Below are positions 1 to 10,060 of a stretch of 64,000 nucleotides of DNA, in pieces. The stretch's first letter is position 1, and each line of letters begins with the position of its first letter. The position numbers and the translations under genes are program-made. The DNA lies in contig NW_020312775.1 in the NCBI RefSeq assembly GCF_003265705.1, positions 3,260,800 to 3,324,799 on the forward strand. The letters are read 5' to 3'. The stretch comes from Callorhinus ursinus (Eukaryota; Chordata; Mammalia; Carnivora; Otariidae). The notes under the pieces are model-generated. The model saw nothing but the letters and a program-made list of their open reading frames with translations, was not told the DNA's origin and did not search any database.

Positions 1-198
1 CGACAGCTGATGTCGATGATCTCTCCCCTTTCATTTATAATTTTATTAATTTGGGTCTCTTCTTTTGGATAAGTCTGGCCAGAGGTTTATCAATCTTAAT
101 TCTTTCAAAGAACCAGCTTCTAGTTTCGTTGATCTGTTCTACTGCTTTTCTGGTTTCTATTTCATTGATCTCTCCTCTAATGTTTATTTCTAAGTAGA
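1..198 (-). mobile_element. LINE-1 ORF2 fragment (antisense)
   Basis: Read on the minus strand this encodes the start of the L1 reverse-transcriptase region: phrases equivalent to [21 protein letters not shown] and INKPLARLI-like residues are recognisable. It runs off the left window edge, so its full length is unknown. A SINE interrupts its right side at 199. The reading frame is not open over any useful length. Assignment is by similarity to the many other L1 copies in this window. Confidence 0.8.
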
Positions 199-399
199 TG
201 CACACCTGAGTGGCTTAGTTAGTTAAGCAATCAGCTCTTGGTTTAAACTCAGGTCATGATTTCGTGGGTCGTGGGATCGAGCATGTCAGGCTCTGCACTT
301 ATCAGGCAATCTGCTTGAGATTCTCTTTCTGCCCCTCCCCCTAACTCATGCTCTCGTGCTCTCTCATTCTCTTAAACAAATAAATCTTTTAAAAAAAGA
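199..399 (+). mobile_element. CAN-SINE (tRNA-Lys-derived), old subtype
   Basis: It shows the SINE order on the plus strand: a tRNA-like head (ACCTGAGTGGCTTAGTTAG), TCAGGTCATGAT core, pyrimidine-rich part, then AAACAAATAAATCTTTT and an A-run. A 10-bp direct repeat TCTAAGTAGA flanks it at 189-198 and 400-409, as expected for L1-mediated insertion. Divergence from the younger copies suggests an older subfamily. Confidence 0.85.
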
Positions 400-417
400 T
401 CTAAGTAGAATTTTTCT

Positions 418-536
418 CTCTTTTTTTTTTAGTTTTTTATTTTTAAGTAATCTCTACACCCAAAGTGGGGCTCAAACTCACAACTCTGAGATCAAGAATC
501 GCATGTTCTTCCAACTGAGCCAGACAGGTGTCCCCT
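418..536 (-). mobile_element. Truncated CAN-SINE (antisense)
   Basis: Minus-strand SINE: T-rich tail first, then GTGGGGCTCAAACTCACAA and CAACTGAGCCAGACAGGTGTCCCC at the tRNA-like head. It lacks the TC-rich middle, so it is either a short variant or internally deleted. Flanks share TAGAATTT (left near 406, right near 540), a probable short target duplication. It sits almost directly beside the preceding SINE in the opposite orientation. Confidence 0.75.
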
Positions 537-671
537 AAATAGAATTTCTAAAAAGAATTGCTCTAAAATTTATATGAAGGAGTTTTTTGTATGCTGCTCC
601 AATGAATCCTTTATGAAACAATATAATTCTTATTCAGGTAAAACAATAAAAAAATAAATAAATACAAACTT

Positions 672-945
672 TAAAAAAAGAAACAAAAAAATGAGCAAAG
701 GCTAAAAATGAGACAAAGAGAAAGATAAACCAAGAAACACACTCCTAAGTATAAAGAACAAACTACCATAGTTGAGGTAGGTGGTGGGTGGATGGGTGAA
801 ACAGGTGATGGGAATTAAGGTGTGTACTTGTGGTGATGAGCACTAGGCAATGTATGGAATTGCTGAATCACTATATTTTACCTCTGAAACTAATATAACC
901 CTGTATGTTAACTATACTGGAATTAAAATTTAAAAAAAAGATGTG
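672..945 (+). mobile_element. LINE-1 3' end (5'-truncated)
   Basis: The text GAACAAACTACCATAG, GATGGGAATTAAGG, GTGATGAGCACTAGG, then CTGAAACTAATATAACC and TATGTTAACTATACTGGAA is the carnivoran L1 3'UTR, ending in an A-rich tail. No ORF2 sequence remains, so the copy is strongly 5'-truncated. It lies tail-to-tail with the antisense L1 that follows. The 541-671 interval before it was not identified. Confidence 0.8.
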
Positions 946-959
946 TTATATAAATATAT

Positions 960-3900
960 TGTAGTATTTGTTTCAGGAGTAAAATTTAGTGATTCATCAC
1001 TTACATATAACACCCAGTGCTCATCATGAGTGCCTTCCTTAATACTCATCACCTATTCAATCCCTCTCCCCTCCCCCTCCCACTTGGCCTCTAGTAACCA
1101 ACAGTTCTCTATAATTAAGAGTCTGTTTCTTGGCTTTTCTCTCGCTTATTTTCCCCTATGTTCACTTGTTTTGTTCCTAAATTCCACATTTGAGTGAAAC
1201 CATATGGTTTTTGTCTTTCTCTGACTTATTTCACTTAGCTCAATCCATGTCATTGTAAATGTTAAGATTTCATTGTTTTTATGGCTGAGTAAAATTCTAT
1301 TCTATATATATACCAAATATTCTTTATCCATTCATCAGCCAATGGACATTGGGGCTCTTTTCATTATTCAACTATTGTTGATAATGCTGCTATAAACACC
1401 CAGATGCATGTATCCATTTGAATTAGTATTTTTGTATCTTTTGGGTAAATACCTAGTAGTGCAATTGCTGGAACTTAGGGTTGTTCTATTTTTAGTTGTT
1501 TTGAGGAACCTCCATACTGTTTTCCAGAAAGGCTACAATTGTTTGCATTCCCACCAACAATGTAAGAGGGTTCCCCTTTCTCTGCATCCTCACCAATACC
1601 TGTTGTTCCCTGTGTTGTTAATTTTAGCCATTCTGACTGGTGTGAGTTGATAGCTCATTGCAGTTTTGACTTGTATTTCCCTGATGATGAGTAATGTTGA
1701 TCATTTTTTCATGTGTCTGTTGGCCATCTGGATGTCTTCTTTGGAAAAATTTCTATTCATGCCTTCTGCCCATTTCTTAACTGGATTTTTTTCATATGTT
1801 GATTTTGATAAGTTCTTTATAGATTTTGGGTACTAACCCTTTATCAGATATGTCATTTGTAAATATCTTCTCCCATTCTGTAGGTTGTCTTTTAGTTTTG
1901 TTGATTCCTTTGCTGTGCAGAAGCTTTTTATCTTAATGAAGTCCCAGTAGTTTATTATTGCTTTTGTTTCCCTCGCCTCAGGAGACATATATATTAAGAA
2001 GTTGTTATGGCTGATGTCAAAGAGGTTACTGCCAGTGTTCCCTTCTAGAATTTTAATGGTTTCCTATATCACATTTAGGTCTAATCCATTTTGAGTTTAT
2101 TTTTGTGTATGGTGTAAGAAAGCAGTCCAGTTCAGTTCTTCTACATGTTGCTGTCCACCTTCCCCAACACCACTTGTTGAAAAGACTGTATTTTTTCCAT
2201 TGGCTATTCTTTCTTGCTTTGTCAAAGATTACCTGACCATATACTTGTGGGTTCATTTCTGTTTGTTTTGTTTTTAATTCTGTTCCACTGATCTATATGT
2301 GTATTTTTGTGCCAGTACCCAAATGTTTTAGTCACTACAGCTTTGTAATATAATTTGAAGCCCAGAATTGAGGTGCCTCCAGTTTTGCCTTTCTGTTTCA
2401 AGATTGCTTTGGCTATTTGAGATCTTTTGTGGTTCCATAAAAATTTTAGGATTGTTTGTTCTAACTCTGGAAAAATGCTTTTTCCATTTCTTTGTGTCAT
2501 CTTCAATTTCTTTAACAGTGTTTTATGGTTTTCAGAATACACATCTTTTACCTATTTAGTTAGGTTTATACCTAGGTATTTTATGGTTTTTGGAGAAATT
2601 GTAAATGGGATTGATTCCTTGATTTCTCTTTCTGCTGCTTAATTTTTTTGGTGTAGAGAACAGCAACAGATTTCTGTACATTGATTTTGTATCCTGTGAC
2701 TACTGAATTCATGTATCAGTTTTACTAATATTTTGGTGGAGTCTTTGGTTTTCTATATAGAGTATTATGTCATCTGCAAATAGTGAAAGATTGACTTCTT
2801 CCTTGCCAATTTGGATGCTTTTTATTTCTTTTTGTTGTCTGATTGCTGAGGCTAGGATTTCCAGTACTATGTTAAGTATCAGTGGTGAGAGTGGACATCC
2901 CTGTCTTGTTTCTGACTATAGAAGAAAAGCTCTCAGTTTTCACTATTGAGGATGATATTAGCTATAGGTTTTCCATATATGGACTTTATTATGTTGACAT
3001 GTGTACCCCCAACCCTACTATATTGCAGGTTTTTATGATGAATGGATGCTGTACTTTGTCAAATTTTTTTTCTGCATCTATTGAAAGGTTCATATGGTTC
3101 TTATCATTTCTTTTATTAATGTGGTGTATCATGTTGATTGATTTGTGAATATAGAACCATCCCTGCAGCCCAGGAATAAATCCCACTTGATTCTGGTGAA
3201 TAATTCTTTTAACGTACTGTTGAATTTGATTTATTAGTATTTTATTGAGAATTTTTACATCCATGTTCATCAGGAATATTGGCCTATAATTTTCCTTTTT
3301 AGTGGAGTCTTCATCTAGTTTTTGTATCCTGATAATGCTGGCCTCATAGAATGAATCTGGAAGTTTTTCTTCCTTTTCTATTTTTCAGAAAAGTTTGAGA
3401 ATGAGTATTAACTCTTCTTTAAATGTTTGGTAGAATTCCCCTGTGAAGCCATGCGACCCTGCACTTATGTTTCTTGGGTGATTTTGATTACTGATTCAAT
3501 TTATTTGCTCGTCATCAATCTGTTCAAGTTTTCACTTCTCCCTGTTTCAGTTTTGGTAGCTTATATGTTTCTAGGAATTTATACATTTCTTACAGGTTTT
3601 CCAATTTGTTGGCATATAGTTTTTCATGATATTCTCTCATAATTGTGTGTATTTCTGTGGTGCTGGTTGTTATTTCTCCTCTCTCACTTATGATTTTATT
3701 CATTTGGATCCTTTCTCTTTTCCTTTTGATAGTCTGGCTAGAAGTTTATCAACTTTATTAATGTTTTCAAAGAACAAGCTCTTGATTTCATTGGTCTGTT
3801 CTACTGTTTTGTTTTTAGTTTGTGTATCATTTATTTCTGCTCCAATCTTTATTATTTCCCTTCCTCTGCTGGCTTGTAGGCTTCATTTGTTGTTCTTCTT

Positions 3901-4757
3901 GTTCCTTTAGCTGTAAGGTTAGATTATTTATTTGGTATTTTTCTTGCTTCTTGAGGTAGGCCTGTATTGCTATATACTTCCCTCTTATGACAATTTTTGC
4001 TGCATCCCAAAGGTCTTGGGCCATTGTCGAAAGTTGGACCATTCTGTTTTCATTTTCATTTGTTTCCATGTACTTTTAAATTTCTCCTTTAATTCCATTC
4101 ATTCTTCAGTAGCATGTTCTATAACTTCCATGTATTTGAGGTCTTTCCAATTTTTTTTTCTTGTGGTTGACTTCAAATTTCATAGTGTTGTGGTCAGAAA
4201 AGGTGCATGGTATGATTTTAATCCTCTCGTACTTGTACAATCAGGCCTGATTTGTGACCTTGTATGTGATCAATTCTGGAGAATGTCCCATGCACTTGAA
4301 AAGAATGTGTATTCTGCTGTTTTAGAATGGAATGTTCTGGATATATCTGTTAAGTCCATTTGGTACAGTGTGTCATTCAAAGCTATTGATTTCTTGTCGA
4401 TTTTCTGTTTAGATGATCTGTCCATCAATGTCAGTGGGGTGTTAAAGTCCCCTAATATTACTGTATTACTCTCAATGACTTCATTTATATTTGTTATTAA
4501 CTGTTTTATGTATTTATGTGCTCTTATATTGGGTATATAAATATTTACAGTTATTGTCTTCTTCTTTGACTGTCCCCTTAATGATTACATAGTGTCCTTC
4601 TTTGACTCTTGTAACAGTCTTTGTTTTAAGGTCTATTTTGTCTATGATAATTATTGCTACTCTGGTTTTCTTTTGACTCCATTTGCATGATAAATATTTT
4701 CTCCATCCCTTTACTTTCAATCTGAATGTCTTTAGGTCTAAAATGAATCTCTTGTAA
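960..4757 (-). mobile_element. LINE-1, long 5'-truncated copy (antisense)
   Basis: From left to right this reads the reverse complement of an L1 3'UTR (GATTCATCACTTACATATAACACCCAGTG) and then nearly all of ORF2, stopping within the endonuclease domain near 4757. About 3.8 kb is present, so ORF1 and the 5'UTR are missing. The extreme 3' tail is also not obvious at 950-970. Recognisable ORF2 pieces on the minus strand include a [16 protein letters not shown] segment (2222-2542) and a QNQVGFIPG segment (near 3200). Many frame breaks make it inactive. Confidence 0.92.
1177..4757 (-). pseudogene. L1 ORF2 remnant (endonuclease/reverse transcriptase)
   Basis: Decayed ORF2 of the enclosing antisense L1. 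In its live form ORF2p nicks target DNA and reverse-transcribes L1 RNA. Seen here, from the 5' side (right) to the 3' side (left): an endonuclease fragment (4514-4720, containing KKTRVAIIIIDKIDLKTKTV), RT fragments (3827-4069, 2989-3270), an intact FADD catalytic box encoded by 2769-2780, and C-terminal fragments down to a stop near 1177. The N-terminus is missing because the insertion is truncated. Open stretches are short and in different frames, so no protein is expected. Confidence 0.88.
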
Positions 4758-4829
4758 TGTAACTGATTTTCTGATTCTAAAGCACTCTTAAATACACATA
4801 TAATACAACATAACTAAAATAAACTTCAG

Positions 4830-5970
4830 TTGGATATAATGTGCTATTCTTTTAATATATCTAATTTGCTAATATTTTATTATTGTGACATATATGTAAA
4901 TAAAGAGAGACTGATCTGTATTTTTTTCTTTCCTGCCATAATGTCAGATTATAGAATTTAGATTATACTGTCCTTCACAAATATATTAAAGAAATGTTCC
5001 TTCTTGTGTTTTCTGAAAGAGTTTATACAAAATTAGTGGTATTTATTTCCTAAATATTTGAAGAATTTATTAGTAAAGGTATGTGAGACTCTATGTGCAT
5101 GTGTGTGTGCTTGTGTATACATGTGTTTTTGTGTGCATGTGCATATGAAAGAATTTAACAGAATCTCTTTAATAAAAGTCAGATCATAAAGATTTTTAAT
5201 AGTCTCTGTCAGTTTTGAGAGTTTGTGCTTTTTGAGGAAAATTCTATTTCATGCAAAACTGTTAAAAACATCTACATAAAGTCATTCTAATGACTTCTCA
5301 TTATTTCGATGTATCTGTAGAATCTGTAATGAAGTCCCTGTTCTCCTTTTTATTTTCTTGATCAACCTTTCTAGAGATTTATCATTTCTATTAATGTATT
5401 TAAAAAAACAATATCTGGCTTTACTGATTTTTCTCTATTTTATGTTTGCTTTCTAATTCATTGATTTCTACTTTAATCTTATTTTTTTCTTTTTTCCTTC
5501 CTTATGCTTGATTTTTTCCCTAGCTTCTTGAGATAACAATTTAAATCATTTAGTTTTAGTCTTTCTTTTCTAATATATGCACTTAAAGTAATGAATTTAC
5601 CTCTAGGTACTTGATTTAGCTCTATCCACCAAGTTCTGTTTTGTCATGCCATATTATTTCTTCCAAAATATTTTATAAATTCTGTTTGAGTTCTTCTTTC
5701 ACCCATGAATTATTTAGAAACAGATTGTCTAATTTCCAGCAGTGGAATTTTATATAATTATTGCTTTCTTACTGAGTTTTAGCTTAATTCAATTATGGTC
5801 AGAAAACAAAATCTGAGTGATTTGATACTTTGAAATGTACTGAGACTTTCTCTATGGACCAGTCTATGGTTTATGTTAATATGCACTTGAAAAGAAACTA
5901 AAATATGTCATTGTTAAGCACATGCTTTATATGTCAATTAGGTCAACTTAATTGTGTAGTTCAAATTTCT
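4830..5970 (-). mobile_element. Ancient LINE-1 (L1M-type), left part, antisense
   Basis: More diverged antisense ORF2 text: TTTCTAGAGATTTATCATTTC, CAATATCTGGCTTTACTGATT, CACCCATGAATTATTTAGAAACA, and TCAATTATGGTCAGAAAAC match, with decay, the regions seen in the younger copy at 960-4757. A TG-rich simple tract lies at about 5095-5150. The RPL21 retrocopy interrupts the element, and it resumes at 6460. The boundary near 4830 is approximate. Confidence 0.75.
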
Positions 5971-5987
5971 ATATCATTATTAATTTT

Positions 5988-6440
5988 TTTTTACAGTCTT
6001 GAGGTCTTTTATTTTCTTTACATTTATCATGCCATGAATTCATAGGGAATGGGTTCCAGCAGTTCAGGCTCCTTTCCATTTGTTCTCACAAAGTGTGCTT
6101 CTCTGGGTAGGGCAGGCTGGCACTTCAGTTGAACCCAAGTACCTTTCTCTTTGGCTCCCTTCATTTTCTGATCTTTTTCTTTCACAAGCTTCAGGAAGCT
6201 ATCTTGGCTTTTTGAGTGTTTAATATGCTCAATGCATACATTAATTCTCTTGGCAAGAATCTTGCCCTTAAGTTGTTTGTTTACAGCAATACCAACAGCA
6301 TACTGAGTAACATTGTAGACTCTTCCAGTTTTGCCATGGTAACATTGTGGGACATTCCTTTAAACAGTGCCCATTCCCTTGATGTCTACAATATCACCTT
6401 TCTTACAGATTTGCATGTATGTGGCCAAAGGAACAACTCC
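5988..6440 (-). pseudogene. RPL21: RPL21 processed pseudogene (5'-truncated)
   Basis: The minus strand gives a decayed copy of ribosomal protein L21, a protein of the 60S subunit. Readable pieces include [64 protein letters not shown] and [15 protein letters not shown], followed by TGA at 6027-6029. About 22 N-terminal residues are absent. An in-frame TAA at 6360-6362 and small deletions around it break the frame. There are no introns. An AATAAA signal (complement of 6008-6013) and a poly(T) run at 5985-5992 represent the poly(A) end. The flanks share ATATCATTATTAATTTT-like sequence (5971-5987 and 6441-6459), with one mismatch, so it is an L1-mediated retrocopy. The source gene is elsewhere. 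Confidence 0.95.
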
Positions 6441-6459
6441 ATATCATTATCAATTTTTT

Positions 6460-7344
6460 GGCCTGGTGTTCTTTATGCACTGAAAGAAATGTGATAAGGA
6501 CTATTAACTATAATTGTGAATTTTCTATATATCTTTTTGTGTTAATTTCTGCTTTGTATACTTTTAGCTATGGTGTTAGGTAAATAAAGACTTAAAGTTA
6601 TGACATTTTCCTGTTAGACTAATATCTTTACTATTATGAATGTCCCCCTTATCCCCAGTAACATTTTTGCTCTAATATTTACTATGCCTGAAGCTGGTAG
6701 AGCTATACCAGGTAACTTGATTAGTTGTTTATATGGTGTTTGTTTTTTTAAACTTATTTTTCTCTTAAAATTTTTCTCTTCTTATATTTATTTTATTTTT
6801 TAAAATATCACTTAGTCTAATTTTTTAATCAATTCTGATAATCATTTTACTCAGAGCATTTTGCCCATTTTCATTTAATGTAATTTCTATATAGTTAGCT
6901 ATGTTTACTTTCTTTAACTTTATAGTTGCATCTTATTTTATTATTATAATAATTACCCTAAAGATTACAACACATATGCCTTACTTGTCATAATGTAATA
7001 AAAATTTGGTATTTCTAACCACTTTTCTTATACTTACATTGCAGTTGTTAGTGGAAGACTCAATATTCATTTATATTCATACATATATTTGCCCTTATTG
7101 GTGTTAAACATTTCCTTCTGCATTTTCAACTTCCATTTGAGGTCATTTTCCTTCTTTCAAAAAATTACCTTTAATTCTTCTTTTAGTGTGGAATTGCTGG
7201 TGAAAATCCTTTGTTTTTATCTCTAAAAAAAATGACCTTATTGCACCTTTATTTTTATTATTTGTATTTTAAAATTCTTTTATTTTTATATTTTTATTTT
7301 AAAATACAATGAAATAAAGAAAATCACATTAAATAAATATATAG
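6460..7344 (-). mobile_element. Ancient LINE-1 (L1M-type), right part, antisense
   Basis: Continues the element interrupted at 5970: text such as ATGAATGTCCCCCTTATCCCC and GCTCTAATATTTACTATGCCTG is the decayed antisense endonuclease region, followed toward 7250 by TTAATTCTTCTTTTAGTGTGG-type sequence seen in old L1M copies. The last ~100 bases (7250-7344) are AT-rich and cannot be assigned with confidence. Boundaries are approximate. Confidence 0.65.
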
Positions 7345-7928
7345 TGATGTGGGAAAAAAAGGCAGAAGAAAAATCATTAAATTTCCTTACTGCCTACATT
7401 GACAAGTGCTTGAAACAGGTAGAGTGACATTCCTCTAGGAACTCAACTGCCTCAATGTTGACACTTTGCTAAGGACAAAAGGCAATCCTAGTCCTAACCT
7501 GCCCCCTCCCCCGATCCTATAAGCCTACTTTAACATATAAAAATTCTTTTGGAAACTTCTTTTATCTCTAAACCCCCAAGATACATGTTGGCAATCATTC
7601 CCCCAAGCATATGACCCACTGATACACATTTGAAGGGTCTCATGACTCAGGTTTTATGAGATAGTCATAAATGACCCTTCCCCAAGAGCTAGCCCCCTCA
7701 AGGTCCTGGAAACCTTTGTTCCAAAATTCCTTAGAGACTTATGTTATCCTTAACCCCTCCCAACCTGAAAGTATATAATGGGCTACTCCTCAAGACCTCA
7801 GTGCAGCTCTTTCTGCCCATGGGTCCTGTTCCCATGCTTTAATAGAAACATCTATTTTCACCAGCAACGTCTCAAGAATTCTTTTTTGACCCTCAGCTTT
7901 GAACCTTACCATTGTCTTTCCTACATCA
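7345..7928 (+). mobile_element. Solo LTR of an endogenous retrovirus (class I-like)
   Basis: A 584-bp block begins TGATG and ends CATCA, a perfect 5-bp terminal inverted repeat, and is flanked by the same 5 bases TATAG (7340-7344 and 7929-7933). Inside are a TATA-like TATATAA at 7772-7778, a GC-richer downstream segment, a degenerate polyadenylation site AATAGA at 7841-7846, and an LTR-like end containing ACGTCTCAAGAATTCTT. No internal gag, pol or env sequence is next to it, so it is a solo LTR left by recombination. The class is inferred from the overall MER4/MER41-like style; a search is needed to name the family. Confidence 0.85.
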
Positions 7929-7934
7929 TATAGT

Positions 7935-8170
7935 ATAAAACTAATATTCTTTTATAACCACCACCTAGTTCAAGAAATAGAATTTGTTCAATTATCCAAG
8001 AGTTCCCACCATGTGCTTTATTTTTATCAAGTCTCTACTTTCTCTCAAAAAATACCACCATTTTAACTTTTATAATAATCTCTTACTTGCTTTTCTTAAT
8101 GGTTTTATCACCCAAGTTTTTATCCCTAAACATTATAGTTTAGTCTTGCCAATTTTTAAAATATGTGATA
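7935..8170 (-). mobile_element. Ancient LINE-1 3' region (antisense)
   Basis: ACCACCACCTAGTTCAAGAA, TTGTTCAATTATCCAAGAG and CCTAAACATTATAGTTTAGT resemble the antisense 3'UTR of old L1M families. It probably continues the element that the LTR interrupted. Highly decayed; boundaries approximate. Confidence 0.55.
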
Positions 8171-8234
8171 TGTGATAAAATATGTGAAATATTTTATGTC
8201 TCTTACAATCAGTATATTCCCTCATCCTTCCCTC

Positions 8235-8840
8235 AAAATTAAACCTAGAGTTTCCATATGACCCAGAAATTCCACTTTTAGATATATACCAAAAGAATTT
8301 AAATGATATGTCCGTACACATACTACTACATGGATATTTATAACAGCATTATTTATAATAACCAAAAATTGGAAATAACCCAAATATCCATCAACTAATG
8401 AATGTATAAACAAAATATGATATATCCTTACAACAGAATATTATTTAGTTAAAAAAACAATGAAACCCTGATACATGCTACAACATGGATGAACCCTGAA
8501 AATATGGTAGGTGAGAGACGCCAATCACAAAAGACCACATTGTGTATGATTCCATTTATATGGAATTTTTATAAAAACATATCTGAGATAAAATATATAC
8601 TAGTAGTTGCCTAGGACAGAAGGGAGGGTTGGATTGAATATTAATGACTAGATTTGTACAGGTTTTTGGGAGGGACGGTGGTGAATATGTTGTATGATTG
8701 TGGCTGTGGTTTTACAACTACAAACACACTAAAAACCATTGAATTATACACTTTATTTTCTCCGTTCACCCCACCCCCAGCCTCTTTAAATGGGTGAATT
8801 GTATGTTAATTATATTTCAATAATTTTTTTTAACAACAAA
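8235..8840 (+). mobile_element. Ancient LINE-1 (L1M) 3' end
   Basis: Plus-strand L1 3' text: CCATATGACCCAGAAATTCC, CAGCATTATTTATAATAACC, TGGAAATAACCCAAATATCC, then the 3'UTR signature ACCATTGAATTATACACTTT, AAATGGGTGAATTGTATG and TTATATTTCAATAA before an A-rich end. 5'-truncated and diverged, with no usable reading frame. Confidence 0.85.
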
Positions 8841-9398
8841 AAATAAAGTTTCAATTATGATGCTAATGTATGTTCTGTAAGATTAGCTTTTATAAATTTT
8901 TTTAATGAAATTTTAAATACTCTAAATACTAGTTTAGTCTTTATATTCTCATGAAGAAATGTATTTTGCATGTATATGCTATTTGTGTGACTTATCCTGC
9001 ACTTGAAATAAAAGAATCACATCAGTTGTGTGAAAACTATAGCCTGTGGGACAGGCTATAATGTAATAATTTTATTAATTTCAGTATGTCAGGGGATTTG
9101 GGGCTGAATTTTAACTAGCATTCATTAAAACCATGGTATATAATTACTTCAACAAGTAGAAGCTTAATGATAAAGACTATTTTGCTGTAAACAAATACTA
9201 ATCTACATTGAGAAGTTTAATGTGTCTAGAACCCCCTCCCTCCCAAAAGGGGCATTATGTTGTGTTTAGATTACTATGAGAAAAGAATTACAAATATACT
9301 AATAATAGGTTTAACTAATACATCTAAAATATTTACTTTCAAGATACAGCTATTCAATTTGACATTTTTTATGTGTTTACATAATGGGATACATATTT
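8841..9398. other. Unique AT-rich stretch
   Basis: No gene, repeat family or RNA gene recognised, apart from a short perfect hairpin listed separately. Confidence 0.5.
9038..9060. repeat. Perfect 10-bp inverted repeat (hairpin)
   Basis: TATAGCCTGT, spacer GGG, ACAGGCTATA: the two arms are exact reverse complements, with a 3-base loop. It lies in unique sequence and is not followed by a T-run, and this is a mammalian genome, so a bacterial-type terminator reading does not apply. Function unknown. Confidence 0.6.
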
Positions 9399-9413
9399 AA
9401 AAGTTCAAAATGA

Positions 9414-9601
9414 GGAGGTGCCTGGCTGACTCAGTCAGCTAAGCCTCTGCTTTCAGCTCAGGTCATGATCCCAGGATCCTTGGATGGAGCCTTGTATGGA
9501 GCTCCCTGCTCAGTGGGGACGCTGCTTCTCCCTCTCCCTCTGCCCCCCCATGCTCTCTCTCTTGCTCACTCTCTCAAATAAATACACAAAATCTTTTTTA
9601 A
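9414..9601 (+). mobile_element. CAN-SINE
   Basis: Plus-strand copy with head GGAGGTGCCTGGCTGACTCAG, core CAGGTCATGATCCCAGGATC, TC-rich middle and AAATAAATACACAAAATCTTTTTT tail. The flanks AAAAGTTCAAAATGA (9399-9413) and AAAAGCTCAAAATGA (9602-9616) form a 15-bp target duplication with one mismatch. Confidence 0.93.
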
Positions 9602-9913
9602 AAAAGCTCAAAATGAAAGAATCCGATTGCCTGGATTAAAACAAAAATGTTGAAATTAACAATTCTGAAAAAATAATAGCTTATTTATTTAAAGAATTTA
9701 ATTTATTAAAAATCTTCACAAAGAGAGTGAAGAGTTGATTGCTTTAAGCAAATACTTTTGGAAGTCTCACCAGCGTAGTTGGCCTTTTAATTTTTTAATT
9801 AAATTTTAATTTAATTAATTTGTTATTTTGCAGAAAGCAACATGGTAGAGTTAGACTAAGGTTCATCTTCCACCAGTAAGTAAAGTGAATTTGAGTAGGG
9901 ATGGCTAAGAACA

Positions 9914-10060
9914 GTGTTTCTCAAACTTAGGTGTATGTAAGAAATACTTATGATGCTAGTATAAAAATGCATATTCCAGTCACCTGGCCTCAAAGATTCT
10001 AGTTCTGGGATCTATTCCAGGAAAGAGTATTTATAATCAGCACCTCAAATATTACATAAT
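9914..10060 (+). mobile_element. MER5-type hAT DNA transposon remnant
   Basis: AGTGTTTCTCAAACTTAGG, GAAATACTTATGATGCT, ATAAAAATGCATATTCC, CCTGGCCTCAAAGATTCTAG fits the non-autonomous hAT-Charlie pattern of MER5A/MER20-like elements. It encodes nothing. The exact family is uncertain because several such elements share this layout. Confidence 0.65.

Noticed and set aside
1..945. Twin-primed L1 made of the antisense piece at 1-198 and the sense 3' end at 672-945
   Set aside because: The 541-671 interval between them is not L1-like, and the two parts do not meet in L1 coordinates.
3932..4540. 202-codon plus-strand open frame, the longest in the window
   Set aside because: It is the complement of L1 ORF2; the translation is hydrophobic antisense text, and the real coding direction is minus.
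6216..6494. 92-codon plus-strand frame
   Set aside because: Antisense shadow of the RPL21 pseudogene and old L1.
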